Shown here piece by piece: positions 31,362 to 42,345 of a stretch of DNA of 64,000 nucleotides. The stretch comes from Cherax quadricarinatus (lineage: Eukaryota > Arthropoda > Malacostraca > Decapoda > Parastacidae): contig NC_091292.1 in assembly GCF_038502225.1 (NCBI RefSeq), positions 53,436,278-53,500,277 of the forward strand, given 5' to 3'. The notes beneath the pieces were generated by a model. That model was not told the DNA's origin. It saw nothing but the letters and a program-made list of their open reading frames with translations, and made no database searches. The position numbers were made by a program, and so were the translations under genes. Each line of letters begins with the position of its first letter. The stretch's first letter is position 1.

Positions 31362-31742
31362 AAAGAAGAAGGAAAGTAACCCCAGAAAAGGACTTGCTAC
31401 CTCAAGTCCTAATGGAGAGGGATTCCCCTTCTAAACATTAAAAACATCGACACTCTCCCCTCCTCCCATCCCATCAATCATCACCAGATCTTCATTAAAG
31501 GTAAGTGTCAATTATTCTACTGTGATTATTCTATTGTTATTATTGTTATTGTAATTATTATATTTCATTAAACTTAATATATCATGTGGTAAAAGTTTTT
31601 TTTTTTCATACTTTTGGGTGTCTTGCACGGATTAATTTGATTTCCATTATTTCTTAGGGGTAATATTGATTTTCTTTCCAATAATTTTGGTTTACGATGA
31701 GCTCTCAGGAACGGATTAATATCGTAAACCGGGGGTCCACTG
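31362..31742 (+). mobile_element. Tigger 3' fragment
   Basis: It starts within the last transposase codons (gaagaaggaaagtaacccc, then ctacctcaagtcctaatgg) and runs to the right terminal repeat ...aaccgggggtccactg (31742) followed by TA. It closely follows the 3' part of the full Tigger at 60491-62823. The 5' nine-tenths are absent. Confidence 0.85.
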
Positions 31743-31998
31743 TATAGTCACAAACACACTAACAGGTGACATTTTCACCTGTCTTGGTCACATACTATTG
31801 TCTACATATAGATACAAAGTATTTATAGGTCCCAGCAATGTTATAGACAAGCTGAAGTATATATGAATCTCCTTGAAGCACGGTGTAAGACGAGTGTCAC
31901 TCCACTGCTGACAGTGCAGCAGTGGAGTGACACTTGGTTATCGAGCACTGCTCCAGGGAACCTTGGCTTTATTAGTTTTCACTGTTACACATAAACAT
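31743..31998. other. no gene seen
   Basis: Between the Tigger fragment and the microsatellite-bracketed repeat. It includes a short inverted repeat of cagtggagtgacact around 31887-31935 (gtgtcactccactgctgacagtgcagcagtggagtgacac type), a hairpin-like arrangement with arms of about 18 bases. No coding region. Confidence 0.45.
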
Positions 31999-32280
31999 GT
32001 CTGTCTGTCTGTCTGTCTAGCTCTGTATCTCTGTCTCTCTGCTTATCTTACAGTCTGCCTGTGTGTGTCTGTCTTCCTGTCTCTCTGTTTGCTTGAGCTG
32101 CTCATGAACCAACAGATATTACACACAATGCAGAGTCGTCATGTCTGATTCCAATTTAAGTGAAAATGTGTATTGCCAGTCATGCTTATTATGACTTATA
32201 TCTACAAGCACAGTATAGCACTTGTCTGCATTTTTTGGGTTATCCTGGGTAACTTATATTATGTATGATAACTGTACTTA
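31999..32280 (+). repeat. dispersed repeat bracketed by microsatellites, copy 2 core
   Basis: (GTCT)n at 31999-32020 with further TCTG repeats to about 32095, then the core (aagcacagtatagcactt, cattttttgggttatcct, gggtaacttatattatgt) shared with 29765-29870, leading directly into the giant GT tract. Confidence 0.6.
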
Positions 32281-33112
<832 letters not shown>

Positions 33113-33209
33113 ACAGCCAAAGTCAATATGCCAGCCAGCCAGCCATCCACCTAGCCAGCCAGTCAGCCAGCAGCCACTCACCCAGCCTGCCGAGTACGCA
33201 TTACACACA

Positions 33210-34018
33210 ATTCAGAATCATTTCTCTTTACTTAGGGAATAGCTTATAGGACATTCTGGCAAGATGACACGACTAGTGGTATCAAAATTGAAAGAATGTT
33301 GCACAAATGTTGCACATGGGTTACTATCGAAGTTTTTGATATTTCCACAACCACTTGTGGCCACATCCATCTCAAAGCCACTAAACTCTGGGTCTACATC
33401 ACTTTCCTCTTAAAAGGGTAGTGTTAAAATGGCATGGCATCAGTGAATGCTTGGTGTTTGCCATGCTGTTTAATTTAGCTGGTACTGAATTGACCTGGTG
33501 CTCCCACAAGGTGCTTAACACACCAAGTGTTAAGACCCATTCTATACTGACCAGGCATCTCAGGCCAATCATGCCAAATTTGGGGACAGGAAAAATAAAA
33601 CGCTGATCTATGTTTGGAGCAGTAACAACGTAAATCTATGTTTGGACAGTTATTATAAACACTTTTTCAGGAATTTTAGATGCATTTGATATTGAAAAAA
33701 TGCTCTTCTCCACTTGCCATTGATTTTTCACTTATCGCTGGGGGCCAGGAGCATAACAGCCATAAAAACGGGGCTTTACTGTACATAAATTCCCTTTTAT
33801 ACAATGCACTATTTCTACCAGCAATTCTCTGTGCTATGTAAATTTGCTCTTATGTGATCACTGCAGTTTACAAAACATCATGAATATTCCTATATTGAAA
33901 AATTAACTGTTGATAACCTAAATGAGAATTCTACACCTTCCATGTACAAGCTGCAACCCTGACTCACGTTTTTCAATACCTTGTGAATTAAATTTAATTT
34001 CACATTTCCGACAGTCCT
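33210..34018. other. no gene seen; one decayed transposon end
   Basis: Ordinary sequence with no supported coding region. Near 33735-33783, cttatcgctggggg...aaaacggggctttactg followed by TA resembles a decayed Tigger-type right end. Confidence 0.4.
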
Positions 34019-34478
34019 AGGTAGTAGGTTGGTAGACAGCAACCGCCCAGGGAGGTACTACCGTCCTGCCAAGCGAGTGTAAAACGAAAGCCTGTAATTG
34101 TTTTACATGATGATAGGATTGCTGGTGTCCTTTTTTCTGTCTCATGAACATGCAAGATTTCAGGTATGTCTTGCTACTTCTACTTACACTTAGGTCACAC
34201 TACACATACATGTATAAGCATATACAGTGGTGCCTCAATAGTCGTCCATTTCAGAAATAGTCGCGTTATTTCGTCTAAACATTGGCTCGCAAATGGTCCG
34301 TTAACTCGCTAATCGTCTTTCGTCCTGGACGCATACTCACGGCTCTGAGCACTTCGGCCTCCCTTCCCAGCCAGTGTGCCAGTGTTTACCAGTGAGCAAC
34401 GGTCCCCTCACATGTTCATACGAAATATTTCATAATATTCCATTCATTTTAGTGCTTGCAAGTGCTAAATAAGCTACC

Positions 34479-36347
34479 ATGGCTCCAATTAAGAAAAAGA
34501 TCATTGAACAATATGAAAGTGGTGTATGTGTGGGCTAACTGGCCAGGATGTATAACAAATCCCGTACAACCATATCTTCCATCATAGCCAAGAAAAAGGA
34601 AATCAAGGAAGCTGTTGTTGCAAAGGGGGTAAATATGCTGACAAAAATGGGATCACCAGTACTCGAAGATGTTGAGAAGTTATTACTGGTGTGGATAAAC
34701 GAGAAACAATTAGCAGGAGATTGTCTTATGACTTCGATTATTTGTGAAAAGGCTAGGCAGTTGCATGACGATTTGGTAAAGAAACTGCCTGCAACTAGTG
34801 GTGATGTGAGTGAATTTAAGGCCAGCAAAGGCTGGTTTGAGAGGTTTAAGAAGCGTACTGGCATACACAGCGTGATAAGGCATGGTGAGGCTGCCAGTTC
34901 GGACCAAAAAGTGGCTGAAAAATATGTGCAGGAATTCAAGGAGTACATAGAGGCTGAAGGACTGAAACCTGAACAAGTGATCAATTGTGACGAAACAGGC
35001 CTCTTTTGGAAGAATATGCCAAAGAGGACCTACATTACTCAGAAAGACAAGGCACTGCCAGGACACAAGCCTATGAAAGACAGGCTGACACTCATGTTCT
35101 GTGCTAATGCTAGTGGGGATTTCAAAGTGAAGCTGTTACTAGTGTACCATTCTGAAAATCCCAGAGTGTTAAAGAAAAACAATGTTATGAAGAGTAAATT
35201 GTGTGTGTTTTGGAGATCTAATAATAAGGCATGGGTCACGAGGGAAATTTCGTCGAGTGGTTCAATGAAGTGTTTGGCCCTAGTGTGAAGAATTACCTCC
35301 TGGAAAAGAAATTGGATCTCAAGTGCCTGCTAGTAATGGACAATGCACCTGCTCATCCTCCAAACTTGGATGACCTAATTCTGAAGGAGTCTGGGTTCAT
35401 CACAGTAAAGTTCTTGCCCCCGAATACCACTCTTCTCCTCCAGCCCATGGACCAGCAAGTCATTTCAAACTTTAAAAAACTCTACACCAAAGCAATGTTT
35501 GAAAGGTGCTATAATGTGACCTCAGACACTCACTTGACCCTAAAGAAAGAACACTTCAGTATTCTCCACTGCATAAGCCTTATAGGTAAGGTTTGGGAGG
35601 GAGTGACTACCAGGACTTTGAACTCTGCTTGGAGAAACTTGTGGCCAGATTGTGTCCACAGGAGGGATTTTGAAGGGTTTGAGGAGGCCCTTGATGAGCC
35701 TATGTCAGTTGTGAACTCTATTGTGGCACTGGGGAGTTCCATGGGGTTGGATGTGAGTTTGGAGGATGTGGAAGAGTTGGTGGAGGACCACAACAAAGAG
35801 CTAACCACTGACATAGGCTCATCAGCTTCAGCAGGAAGAGCAACAGATCGCAGCTCAGAATCTTGCTGCAGAGGAGGAGGAAGAGAGATGGAAGAAAGTG
35901 CCTTCTTCAGAAATTAAGGAGATTTTTGAAATGTGGGGTAGGATGGAAAGATTTATGGAGAAACATCACCATGAGAAGGATGTTGCAAGCCATATCGGCA
36001 ACTTGTACAGTGACAGAGTCTTGGCCCATTTTAGGGAAGTTTTAAAGAGACGCCAGAAACAGAGCTCTCTGGACAGTTTTTTTTTTGCGAGACAGGACTC
36101 CAGTGACTCTCAAGCTGGTCCTAGTGGCATTAAGAAACAGAGAAGAGAAGTAATCCCAGAAAAGCATTTGGTACCTGAGGTGTTGATGGAAGGGGATTCC
36201 CTTTCCAAACAGCAATTCAATCTCTCTCCTCCTCCAGTCTCCCATACAATAAGAAGAATCGCCAATAAAGGTAAGTGTTATACTGTTAATGTTTCATTCA
36301 TCATTTCCCATTGTATTGTTTATATACTACATCTATATTTCATGTAA
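34479..36347 (+). pseudogene. Tigger transposase, one stop and two frameshifts
   Basis: The start is ATG at 34479 (MAPIKKKIIEQYESGV). A TAA near 34536 breaks the first helix-turn-helix. The frame then runs on with the CENP-B-like DNA-binding part (LLLVWINEKQLAGDCLM, KGWFERFKKRTGIHS) and the first catalytic Asp in NCDETGLFWK (about 34987). A shift near 35240 changes frame; the second Asp is in LLVMDNAPAHP (about 35336) and the third in LLQPMDQQVISNFKKLY (about 35445). A second shift near 35815 leads to the C-terminus (PSSEIKEIFEMWGRM...AGPSGIKKQRREV). The three catalytic Asp are kept. It aligns along its length with the intact copy at 60760-62550 but belongs to a different family. Confidence 0.85.
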
Positions 36348-36692
36348 AACATTTTTTTGTTTTAATAATTCTGGGTATCAGTAACGGATTAATTGTATTT
36401 ACATTATTTCTTATGGGGAAAATTGATTCAAAAATCGTCTATTTCGATAATAGTCCCACTTCCAGGAACGGATTAACCCTTTCAGGGTCCGTCCTGTAGA
36501 TCTACGGCTTCACGTTGAGTGTCCAAACCGTAGATCTACGCCAAAACTCTAGCGCCGTCAAATTTAGCACAAAAACGCTCATAGGCCTACATGTGAGAGA
36601 ACGGGTCTGCGTGGTGGGTGTGCGCCATAAACAAAAAATCTAGGCACCCGCATAGCATTGTGGGAACGCTGGCTCAGTTACCCTTGTTCACC

Positions 36693-38675
36693 ATGCCTTG
36701 TCACAAGGCAGCTCTCACTCCAAGGAAAATTGGGACTCTCCTGTTCCTATCTGATAGGTCTGACAGTGATGGAAGTGGAAATGAAGACGAATTCTTTGGC
36801 TCTGATCAGTTAGTGACAGAAAGGAATGACCAGGATATTGATAATAGTGCAGAAAACCCTGACGATCCTCAACCTTCTACCTCTGGTGTGGGCACTCGTC
36901 AGTCACGGTCGGTTGTACCTCAACGCAAGAGAAAACTATTATTTTCGCATGGCCAGGCCTCTGACTTCAGTAATGATGATGACAGTGACGTGGATTGTGA
37001 TTTTATTGCTCTTGACGATCATTCGAGTAGTGATAGCGAGGAAACATATTCACCAGTGAAGCGTCAGTATGTACGCCGCCGCATGCACTCGGGTAGTGTA
37101 CCCTATGCCGTGCCCAGGGGACGGAGTACATCCCGGAGTACATCCTGTGGCCCTACACCAGGTATAGATAGTGATAGTGAGGATGATGTGGCTACACTTG
37201 GCCTGGATAGACCACAGGCATCAGTAGATGGTGGTAGTGGTGATGGTGCCATGGCCATGCGTGACTCACCAGCCCAGGCTGGGACCCACGCTGCTGACTC
37301 CGCAGTTCAAGGACAAAGCGGAGCGTCAGCCACCAGCCCACCACAAAGACAACTACCCGCACAACCAGCCTATGATGTCCAGTATCCACCAGCAAACCGT
37401 ATCTGGGATTGGCAGCAAAATCCCAATTTTGTTCCCAAGCCCCACCAGTTTGATGACTCTCAAAGTGGAATTCTACCAACTTGTCCCCTTGGAAACACTG
37501 CAAATGAACTGGAATTCTTTGAACTATTCTTTGACCAGCCATTGATGGAAACTATTGTCAGGGAAAGTAACAAGTATTTTGAGTACACCATGGCAAATAC
37601 GATCATATCACCACAGTCAAGACTACACCGATGGAAAGAGATGACTGTTGCAGAAATGTATTTGCTTTTTGCAACAATAATGCTTATGCCTCATGTCTAT
37701 AAGCATAACATAAGAGCATACTGGTCCACAGATCGGCTAATTTCTACCCCGGTCTTCAGTAAAATCATCCCAGTGAACAGGTTTATCTTACTGTTACGTA
37801 TGTTGCACTTCTCTGACAAAACCAAGCCTGACAGAAGTGACAGGTTATACAAGATTAGAAATGTTTTTATGTATCTCAAACAAAAGTTCAGCATATACTT
37901 TTATCCATTCAAGAATCTTGTAATTGACGAGTCTTTGATTTTGTTCAAAGGTAGGCTGCCATTCAAGCAGTATATACCGAGTAAGAGGAAACGCTTTGGT
38001 ATAAAACTGTTTGTACTCTGTGACTGTGACAGTGGCCTGGTATTGGATATTGCTGTATACATGGGAAGTAAAACATTAAAAGATACCAGGATGTTATTGG
38101 GTATCTCAGGTGACATAGTGAGAAGCATGATGGCACCTTATCTTGGTAAGGGGCATACATTATATACCGATAACTGGTACAAAAGCCCATTACTCAGTGA
38201 TTTCTTGCGAGTGAACAAGACAGATATGTGTGGCACAGTGCGTTCTAATCGTAAACATATGCCCAGGCTCAACGCAGGTGCTCGTGGTGATGACGTGCAG
38301 GTGTTTACTGCCAATGACATCATGGCATTACGGTGGCATGACAAACGAGATGTCACATTGTTGACAACCATTCACCGTAATGAAATGCAAGACAGTGGCA
38401 AAGTTGATCGAGTGACTAATGAACGTATTCGAAAACCAGTGACAGTGATTGATTATACACAAAACATGCGCTTGGTTGACAAATGTGACATGCAGACTGG
38501 CTTTGTTGATTGTGTTCGTAAAAGTTACGAGTGGTACATGAAACTTTTCTTCCATCTCATGGACATTTCAATGCTCAATGCATATAATATGTACCAAATG
38601 AAGACTGGCAACAGACCACCGTATGGTGACTTTTGTTTGTCTGTTGTCAGACAACTCATAATGAAGTACAGGTAA
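36693..38675 (+). CDS. piggyBac transposase, 660 aa, C-terminal domain split off by a frameshift
   Basis: Starting at ATG 36693 (MPCHKAALTPRKIGT). Residues 1-210 are acidic and Ser/Asp-rich, as is usual for piggyBac N-termini. The DDE_Tnp_1_7-type core begins near residue 270 (ELEFFELFFDQPLMETIV). Candidate catalytic aspartates are in LVIDESLILFKGR (about 37920), LYTDNWYKSP (about 38165) and the VDKCDMQTGF tract (about 38475). The frame runs without a stop to 38675, where a one-base shift separates the cysteine-rich C-terminal domain (38676-38929). All core residues remain, so the catalytic part could still be translated; loss of the C-terminal domain would probably impair end binding. Confidence 0.85.
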   Translation: MPCHKAALTPRKIGTLLFLSDRSDSDGSGNEDEFFGSDQLVTERNDQDIDNSAENPDDPQPSTSGVGTRQSRSVVPQRKRKLLFSHGQASDFSNDDDSDVDCDFIALDDHSSSDSEETYSPVKRQYVRRRMHSGSVPYAVPRGRSTSRSTSCGPTPGIDSDSEDDVATLGLDRPQASVDGGSGDGAMAMRDSPAQAGTHAADSAVQGQSGASATSPPQRQLPAQPAYDVQYPPANRIWDWQQNPNFVPKPHQFDDSQSGILPTCPLGNTANELEFFELFFDQPLMETIVRESNKYFEYTMANTIISPQSRLHRWKEMTVAEMYLLFATIMLMPHVYKHNIRAYWSTDRLISTPVFSKIIPVNRFILLLRMLHFSDKTKPDRSDRLYKIRNVFMYLKQKFSIYFYPFKNLVIDESLILFKGRLPFKQYIPSKRKRFGIKLFVLCDCDSGLVLDIAVYMGSKTLKDTRMLLGISGDIVRSMMAPYLGKGHTLYTDNWYKSPLLSDFLRVNKTDMCGTVRSNRKHMPRLNAGARGDDVQVFTANDIMALRWHDKRDVTLLTTIHRNEMQDSGKVDRVTNERIRKPVTVIDYTQNMRLVDKCDMQTGFVDCVRKSYEWYMKLFFHLMDISMLNAYNMYQMKTGNRPPYGDFCLSVVRQLIMKYR

Positions 38676-38929
38676 CAACACCTGCTATACAACAAGGTCC
38701 TCGAACTCCTCAGGATATACCCAAGCGTTTGAGGAGGGAAGGTGATCATTTCATAATACAGCTTCCTTCAACTCAGAAGAAATTTGCTCAGAAGAGATGC
38801 ATCGTCTGTGCACAAACAAAACGACGGCAACAAAGATGCAAAGACACTTGGTTTATGTGTGAGGAATGTAAGGTGCCTCTGTGCATGGTGCCTTATTTCA
38901 AGGAGTTCCACAAGCTCCAGCAGTTGTAA
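38676..38929 (+). pseudogene. piggyBac transposase C-terminal cysteine-rich domain, out of frame
   Basis: Reading in the +2 frame after the shift: IQQGPRTPQDIPKRLRREGD, then CIVCAQTKRRQQRCKDTWFM and CEECKVPLCMVPYFKEFHKL. The CxxC...C...CxxC...C...H spacing is the zinc-binding cysteine-rich domain typical of piggyBac C-termini, which binds the element ends. The tract gaagtacaggtaacaacacc at the junction contains a GT that could be mistaken for a splice donor, but no matching acceptor arrangement is needed: a one-base indel is enough. Confidence 0.8.
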
Positions 38930-39312
38930 AACCATGTCCAGTGATTGTAAATATGTAAATATATGATAGAACATTAGTATTATACAAGATTTGTGCATGT
39001 TTATTGTAATAAACAACAGTGGTAAACAATAATATGATAATAACTTTAGTGCAGTTATTGTGTTCAATACAGTGAGTTTATATATATACATTATATACAG
39101 TATTGGTCTCTCAGGCCCCAAATGTTAGTAGAAAAAGAAAAAAATTAGAAAAGAAAAGAAAAAACTACAAAAAATGGAAAATAAAGTAATGTGCCTGTGT
39201 GGAAAACATCGATGTTGCCGCCACCACGTCATTTGGGGTCAACTTCTTGGCACTGTATCTCGGTAAGTACTGATCAGAAATTTTTTTTTTTGTCTTATTA
39301 CCTTCACATTTT

Positions 39313-39528
39313 TTTTTTTTTTTTTATTATCACACTGGTCGATTCCCACCAAGGCAGGGTGGCCCAAAAAAGAAAAACTTTCACCATCATTCACTCCATC
39401 ACTGTCTTGCCAGAAGGGTGCTTTACACTACAGTTTTTAAACTGCAACATTAACACCCCTCCTTCAGAGTGCAGGCACTGTACTTCCCATCTCCAGGACT
39501 CAAGTCCGGCCTGCCGGTTTCCCTGAAC
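39313..39528 (-). mobile_element. RTE-like LINE 3' fragment inside piggyBac
   Basis: A T-run followed by attatcacactggtcgattcc and the reverse complement of the RTE 3' end, down to ctgccggtttccctgaac. It is truncated after about 215 bases. The piggyBac 3' untranslated sequence resumes at about 39529. Confidence 0.85.
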
Positions 39529-39928
39529 AAAAATATACTCTTTAATTCTGTAAGAAAAAATAATTTTTTTTTTTTTTCAAAATTTCTTGGACACTGGAGC
39601 ACCACTTCAGATTTTGGCCTTGGACCCTGAAGGGATTAAGGATGATAATTGAGGGACCACTGTATATATACACCTCTCTGGGTTTTCTTCTATTTTCTTT
39701 CTAGCTCTTATTCTTGTTTATTTCCTCTTATCTCCAAGGGGAAGTGGAACACAATTCTTCCTAGGTAAGCCATGCGTGTTGTAAGAGGTGACTAAAATGC
39801 GGGAAGCAAGGGGCTAGTAATCCCTTCTTCTGTATAGATTACTAAATTTAAAACGAGAAATTTTTGTTTTTCTTTTTGGGCCACCCTGCCTCGGTGGGAT
39901 ACAGCCAGTTTGTTGAAAAAAAAAATCC

Positions 39929-40456
39929 GATAGTGCCAATTTATTTCGAGTATGGTGCATTGAGGTGGGATTATTTCTTGTACTGGAGTTCATTACCATT
40001 ACAGAGAACTGTGATGAGATAATTCCCATTCATGCCTTGGGTGAGATAATTATTTTGGGGGTCTATAAGAGACCTAGCATTACTGCTTGGTGTAAACAAA
40101 CTAGTCAGGAACTATGGATGTGTATCATACAATTGTCACTCTGTGGTCATCAGCCTGTTTGCTATCTTATTGCCCTGTCTTGTCTCTGGATATTAGCCAT
40201 AGCATCCTGATGGAATACTAGTGATGCTGGAGGTGCATGGAACACTTAACAGTTTCAAAGTAAGTTGTGGTCTGAATTGTGATTGAAGGCATGTAGTCAG
40301 GTGGAAGGTGTGCACCACACAGAGGCAAGTGAAACACAAATTACATTAATTGCACAGTCTTGTGCCTTTAACAGTCCTTGTTCACCTACCCAAGCTGTAT
40401 TTATACAATTATTGGATATCTTTACCTTTGATACACCTTTGAAGAGTTTCAAGAGT
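39929..40456. other. no gene seen
   Basis: Unique-looking sequence between the nested element and a LINE relic. Open frames here are short and lack recognisable domains. Confidence 0.4.
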
Positions 40457-40865
40457 TTATCTACTCTCTGGCCAGGCTTGTCTGGTGCTTGCCTGATCAA
40501 CCAGGCTGTTGCTGCTGGAGGCCCGCTGCCCCACATATCCATCACAGCCTGGCCGATTTGGCACCTGGTGAAGATACTTGTCCAGTTTCCTCTTGAAGGC
40601 TTCTACACATGTTCCAGCCATGTTTCTGATATCTTCTGGTAAGATGTTGAATAGTCTAGGACCCCAGATGTTGATACAGTGTTCCTTTATTGTCACCACC
40701 TGCTCCTCACTGGGTTTATTTGACACTTCCTCTCATATCTCTCACTCCAGTATGTTATGACAGTGTGCAGATTTGGGACAAGGCACTCGAGTACTTTCCA
40801 GGTATATTTTATCAAGTATCTCTTTCTCCTCCACTCCAATGAGTACATGTAACGTTGGTGATTGA
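40457..40865 (-). pseudogene. LINE reverse transcriptase C-terminal fragment (another clade member)
   Basis: On the minus strand the sequence includes INIWGPRLFNILPEDIRN, TCVEAFKRKLDKYLHQVP and GCDGYVGQRASSSNSLVDQ. The 'GPRLFN.LP..IRN' and 'FKRKLDKYL' tracts are the typical end of CR1/Jockey-type LINE RTs (compare the FKFRLDKYMSG end of the CR1-like copy). The upstream part (40700-40865) is a decayed continuation. This family is not otherwise represented here. Confidence 0.6.
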
Positions 40866-40972
40866 TAATAAAATGTGAAAAGTTAAGCAAAAACAAGTTG
40901 TGAAGTTATGATCTAGTGGTAAGTGAAAGAGGCAACCACAGACCAAGCAGCCACATCAACCATTTCTACATA

Positions 40973-42017
40973 CAGTGGAACTCTGGTTTTCGTACTTAAT
41001 CCATTCCAGAAGGTCGGTCTAAAACTGAAACACACAAAAACTGAATTAATATTTTCCATGAGAAATAATGTAAATACAATTAATCCGTTCCAGACACCCA
41101 AAAATATTAACAAAAATACATTTTTTAAAGAATAACTATAATTTTACATACATAAAAAATGAGAAATAAATATAAATGACTAATTTAATAATAAATGAAC
41201 ATTACATACCTTTACTGAAGACTCTGTTGGCGTATTGAAGAAGGTGAGGAGGGGACAGGGAGTTGAGGTTATTGTTTGGAAGGGGAATCCCCCTCCATCG
41301 GGACTTCAGGTATCAACGCCCTCTCTGGGGTTACTTCCCTTCTTTGTTTTTTATTGGTACTGGACCCATGTCGCACTAAAAATCTGCCCAGAGAGCTCTA
41401 TTTTTGACATCTCTAAGATTTGCCTAAAATGGGACAAGGTATTGTCACTAAACATATTGCAGATACAGCTTGTATCAGCTTTGTCAAAGTGATATTTTTC
41501 AACAAAACTTTGCAACTCATTCCACTTTGCATACATGTCCTTAATCACTGAAGAAGGCACCTTCTCCCCTCTCTCTTCCTTCACCTCTGAAGCAATTTCT
41601 TCAGCTGTGGTGTGTTGTTGTTCCAGATGAAGGTCTTGCAGTTCTTCCCATACATCCTGGCAAGCTCAGTTAAATGTATGCCACTTTCATATTTTTCTAC
41701 AATCTCTTTCTTGAATTCTAATGTGTTTCTCACCTTCTTTACCATAGGGCTAGCACTAGGAACTTTCTTAAGACCCATGGTGGCTTATTTCACAGTCACA
41801 ACCAATAAACAAGCACAAAAATTGTGAAATGTTTCAGATGAATGCTCACTCAACCAGTGACAAAGCCAGATTGACGGCTTTCTCAGGCAGGTGGACGTGT
41901 ATGATACCTACGATTTCCAGGTCGAGAAACGAAAAGTGGAGCAAAATTTTGCCCCAAAAAGTGTTCTAAATCCAAATTGTACAATATGCGGACTGTACGA
42001 AAACCGGAGGTCCACTG
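40973..42017 (-). mobile_element. 1045 bp Tigger deletion derivative
   Basis: Ends CAGTGGAACTCTGGTTTTCG (40973) and ...ACGAAAACCGGAGGTCCACTG (to 42017), TA on both sides. It encodes only the N- and C-terminal parts of a transposase on the minus strand. Both ends show 'gtac/cgtac...aaac' motifs different from the other Tigger families. Confidence 0.9.
41351..41778 (-). pseudogene. deleted Tigger transposase: HTH region joined to C-terminal tail
   Basis: From ATG 41778 the reading MGLKKVPSASPMVKKVRNTL...ELARMYGK covers the first helix-turn-helix. The sequence then passes directly into the C-terminal region, in a shifted frame at first, and on to VPSSVIKDMYAKWNELQSF (about 41560) and HFRQILEMSKIE. 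The whole DDE domain is deleted. It parallels the independent deletions at 16323-16763 and in the element at 44985. Confidence 0.75.
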
Positions 42018-42169
42018 TACCTCTGCAGAAACGATGACAAGGAATGTGCAACTAAAGGTAAAATAGAACTCTTGTCATGTTTTAGCCTGTTTCAATCTAG
42101 AAAAGTGTGAAGTAAGACTAAGACTGCTTTGTAAAGTAAGACTGGTTTGTGAAGTAAGACTAAGACTGC

Positions 42170-42345
42170 TTTGATGTATGCCCAGCTGGTTCATCTTTTG
42201 CGCCATGGTGGTGCTGCCATTTATAGGCCTACCAATCTCAGCCTGCGCCATGCTTAACCTGTCTCATTCAGGCAGCCGAGTTCTGAAGAGCCTTATCATT
42301 GACCCTGCTTGGATAAACACCCAAATCAATTGTGATATTAGCGGC
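42170..42345 (+). repeat. dispersed segment, copy 1
   Basis: gatgtatgcccagctggttc, gtggtgctgccatttatagg and gaagagccttatcattgacc...caaatcaattgtgatatt recur at 45950-46235, where about 115 extra bases are inserted after gcagctgag. It has no coding signature I can name. Confidence 0.7.

Larger units (their letters stand above)
36477..39635 (+). mobile_element. piggyBac element, near complete
   Basis: TTAA at 36473-36476 and 39636-39639. The left end is CCCTTTCAGGGTCC and the right end ggaccctgaaggga, one base off a perfect inverse. Near the left end lie two perfect palindromes CGTAGATCTACG/TGTAGATCTACG (about 36497 and 36529). The transposase is at 36693-38929. A 215-base RTE tail is inserted in the 3' untranslated part (39313-39528). 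The element sits in the 3' end of a Tigger. Confidence 0.92.
34225..39662 (+). mobile_element. Tigger element with nested piggyBac
   Basis: The left end CAGTGGTGCCTCAATAGTCG is at 34225 with TA before it; the right end ...gataattgagggaccactg is at 39662 with TA after it. The transposase gene lies at 34479-36347, and the 3' region is split at a TTAA by the piggyBac element (36477-39635). Without that insert it would be about 2.28 kb, close to the 2.33 kb of the intact copy at 60491. The ends carry repeated 'aatagtcg' type motifs, different from the other Tigger families here. Confidence 0.9.
34019..39928 (+). mobile_element. RTE-derived non-autonomous element, split by a nested Tigger
   Basis: The outer parts are 34019-34224 and 39663-39928. 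The first matches the RTE 5' untranslated region at 2108-2300 (gtaggttggtagacagcaac). The second continues with the rest of that region (ccatgcgtgttgtaagaggt, 39770) and then goes straight to an RTE-like 3' tail (ttgggccaccctgcctcggt...gttgaaaaaaaaaa), with no coding region. Joined without the Tigger it would be about 470 bases: a SINE-like deletion derivative of the LINE, keeping both ends. Confidence 0.8.

Noticed and set aside
38665..38690. The GTAA after the piggyBac core as a splice donor
   Set aside because: The next domain continues immediately in the adjacent frame; a one-base indel explains it without an intron.
40283..40642. 119-codon plus-strand frame as a gene
   Set aside because: The opposite strand carries a clear LINE RT C-terminus (GPRLFNILPEDIRN), so the plus-strand frame is a shadow.
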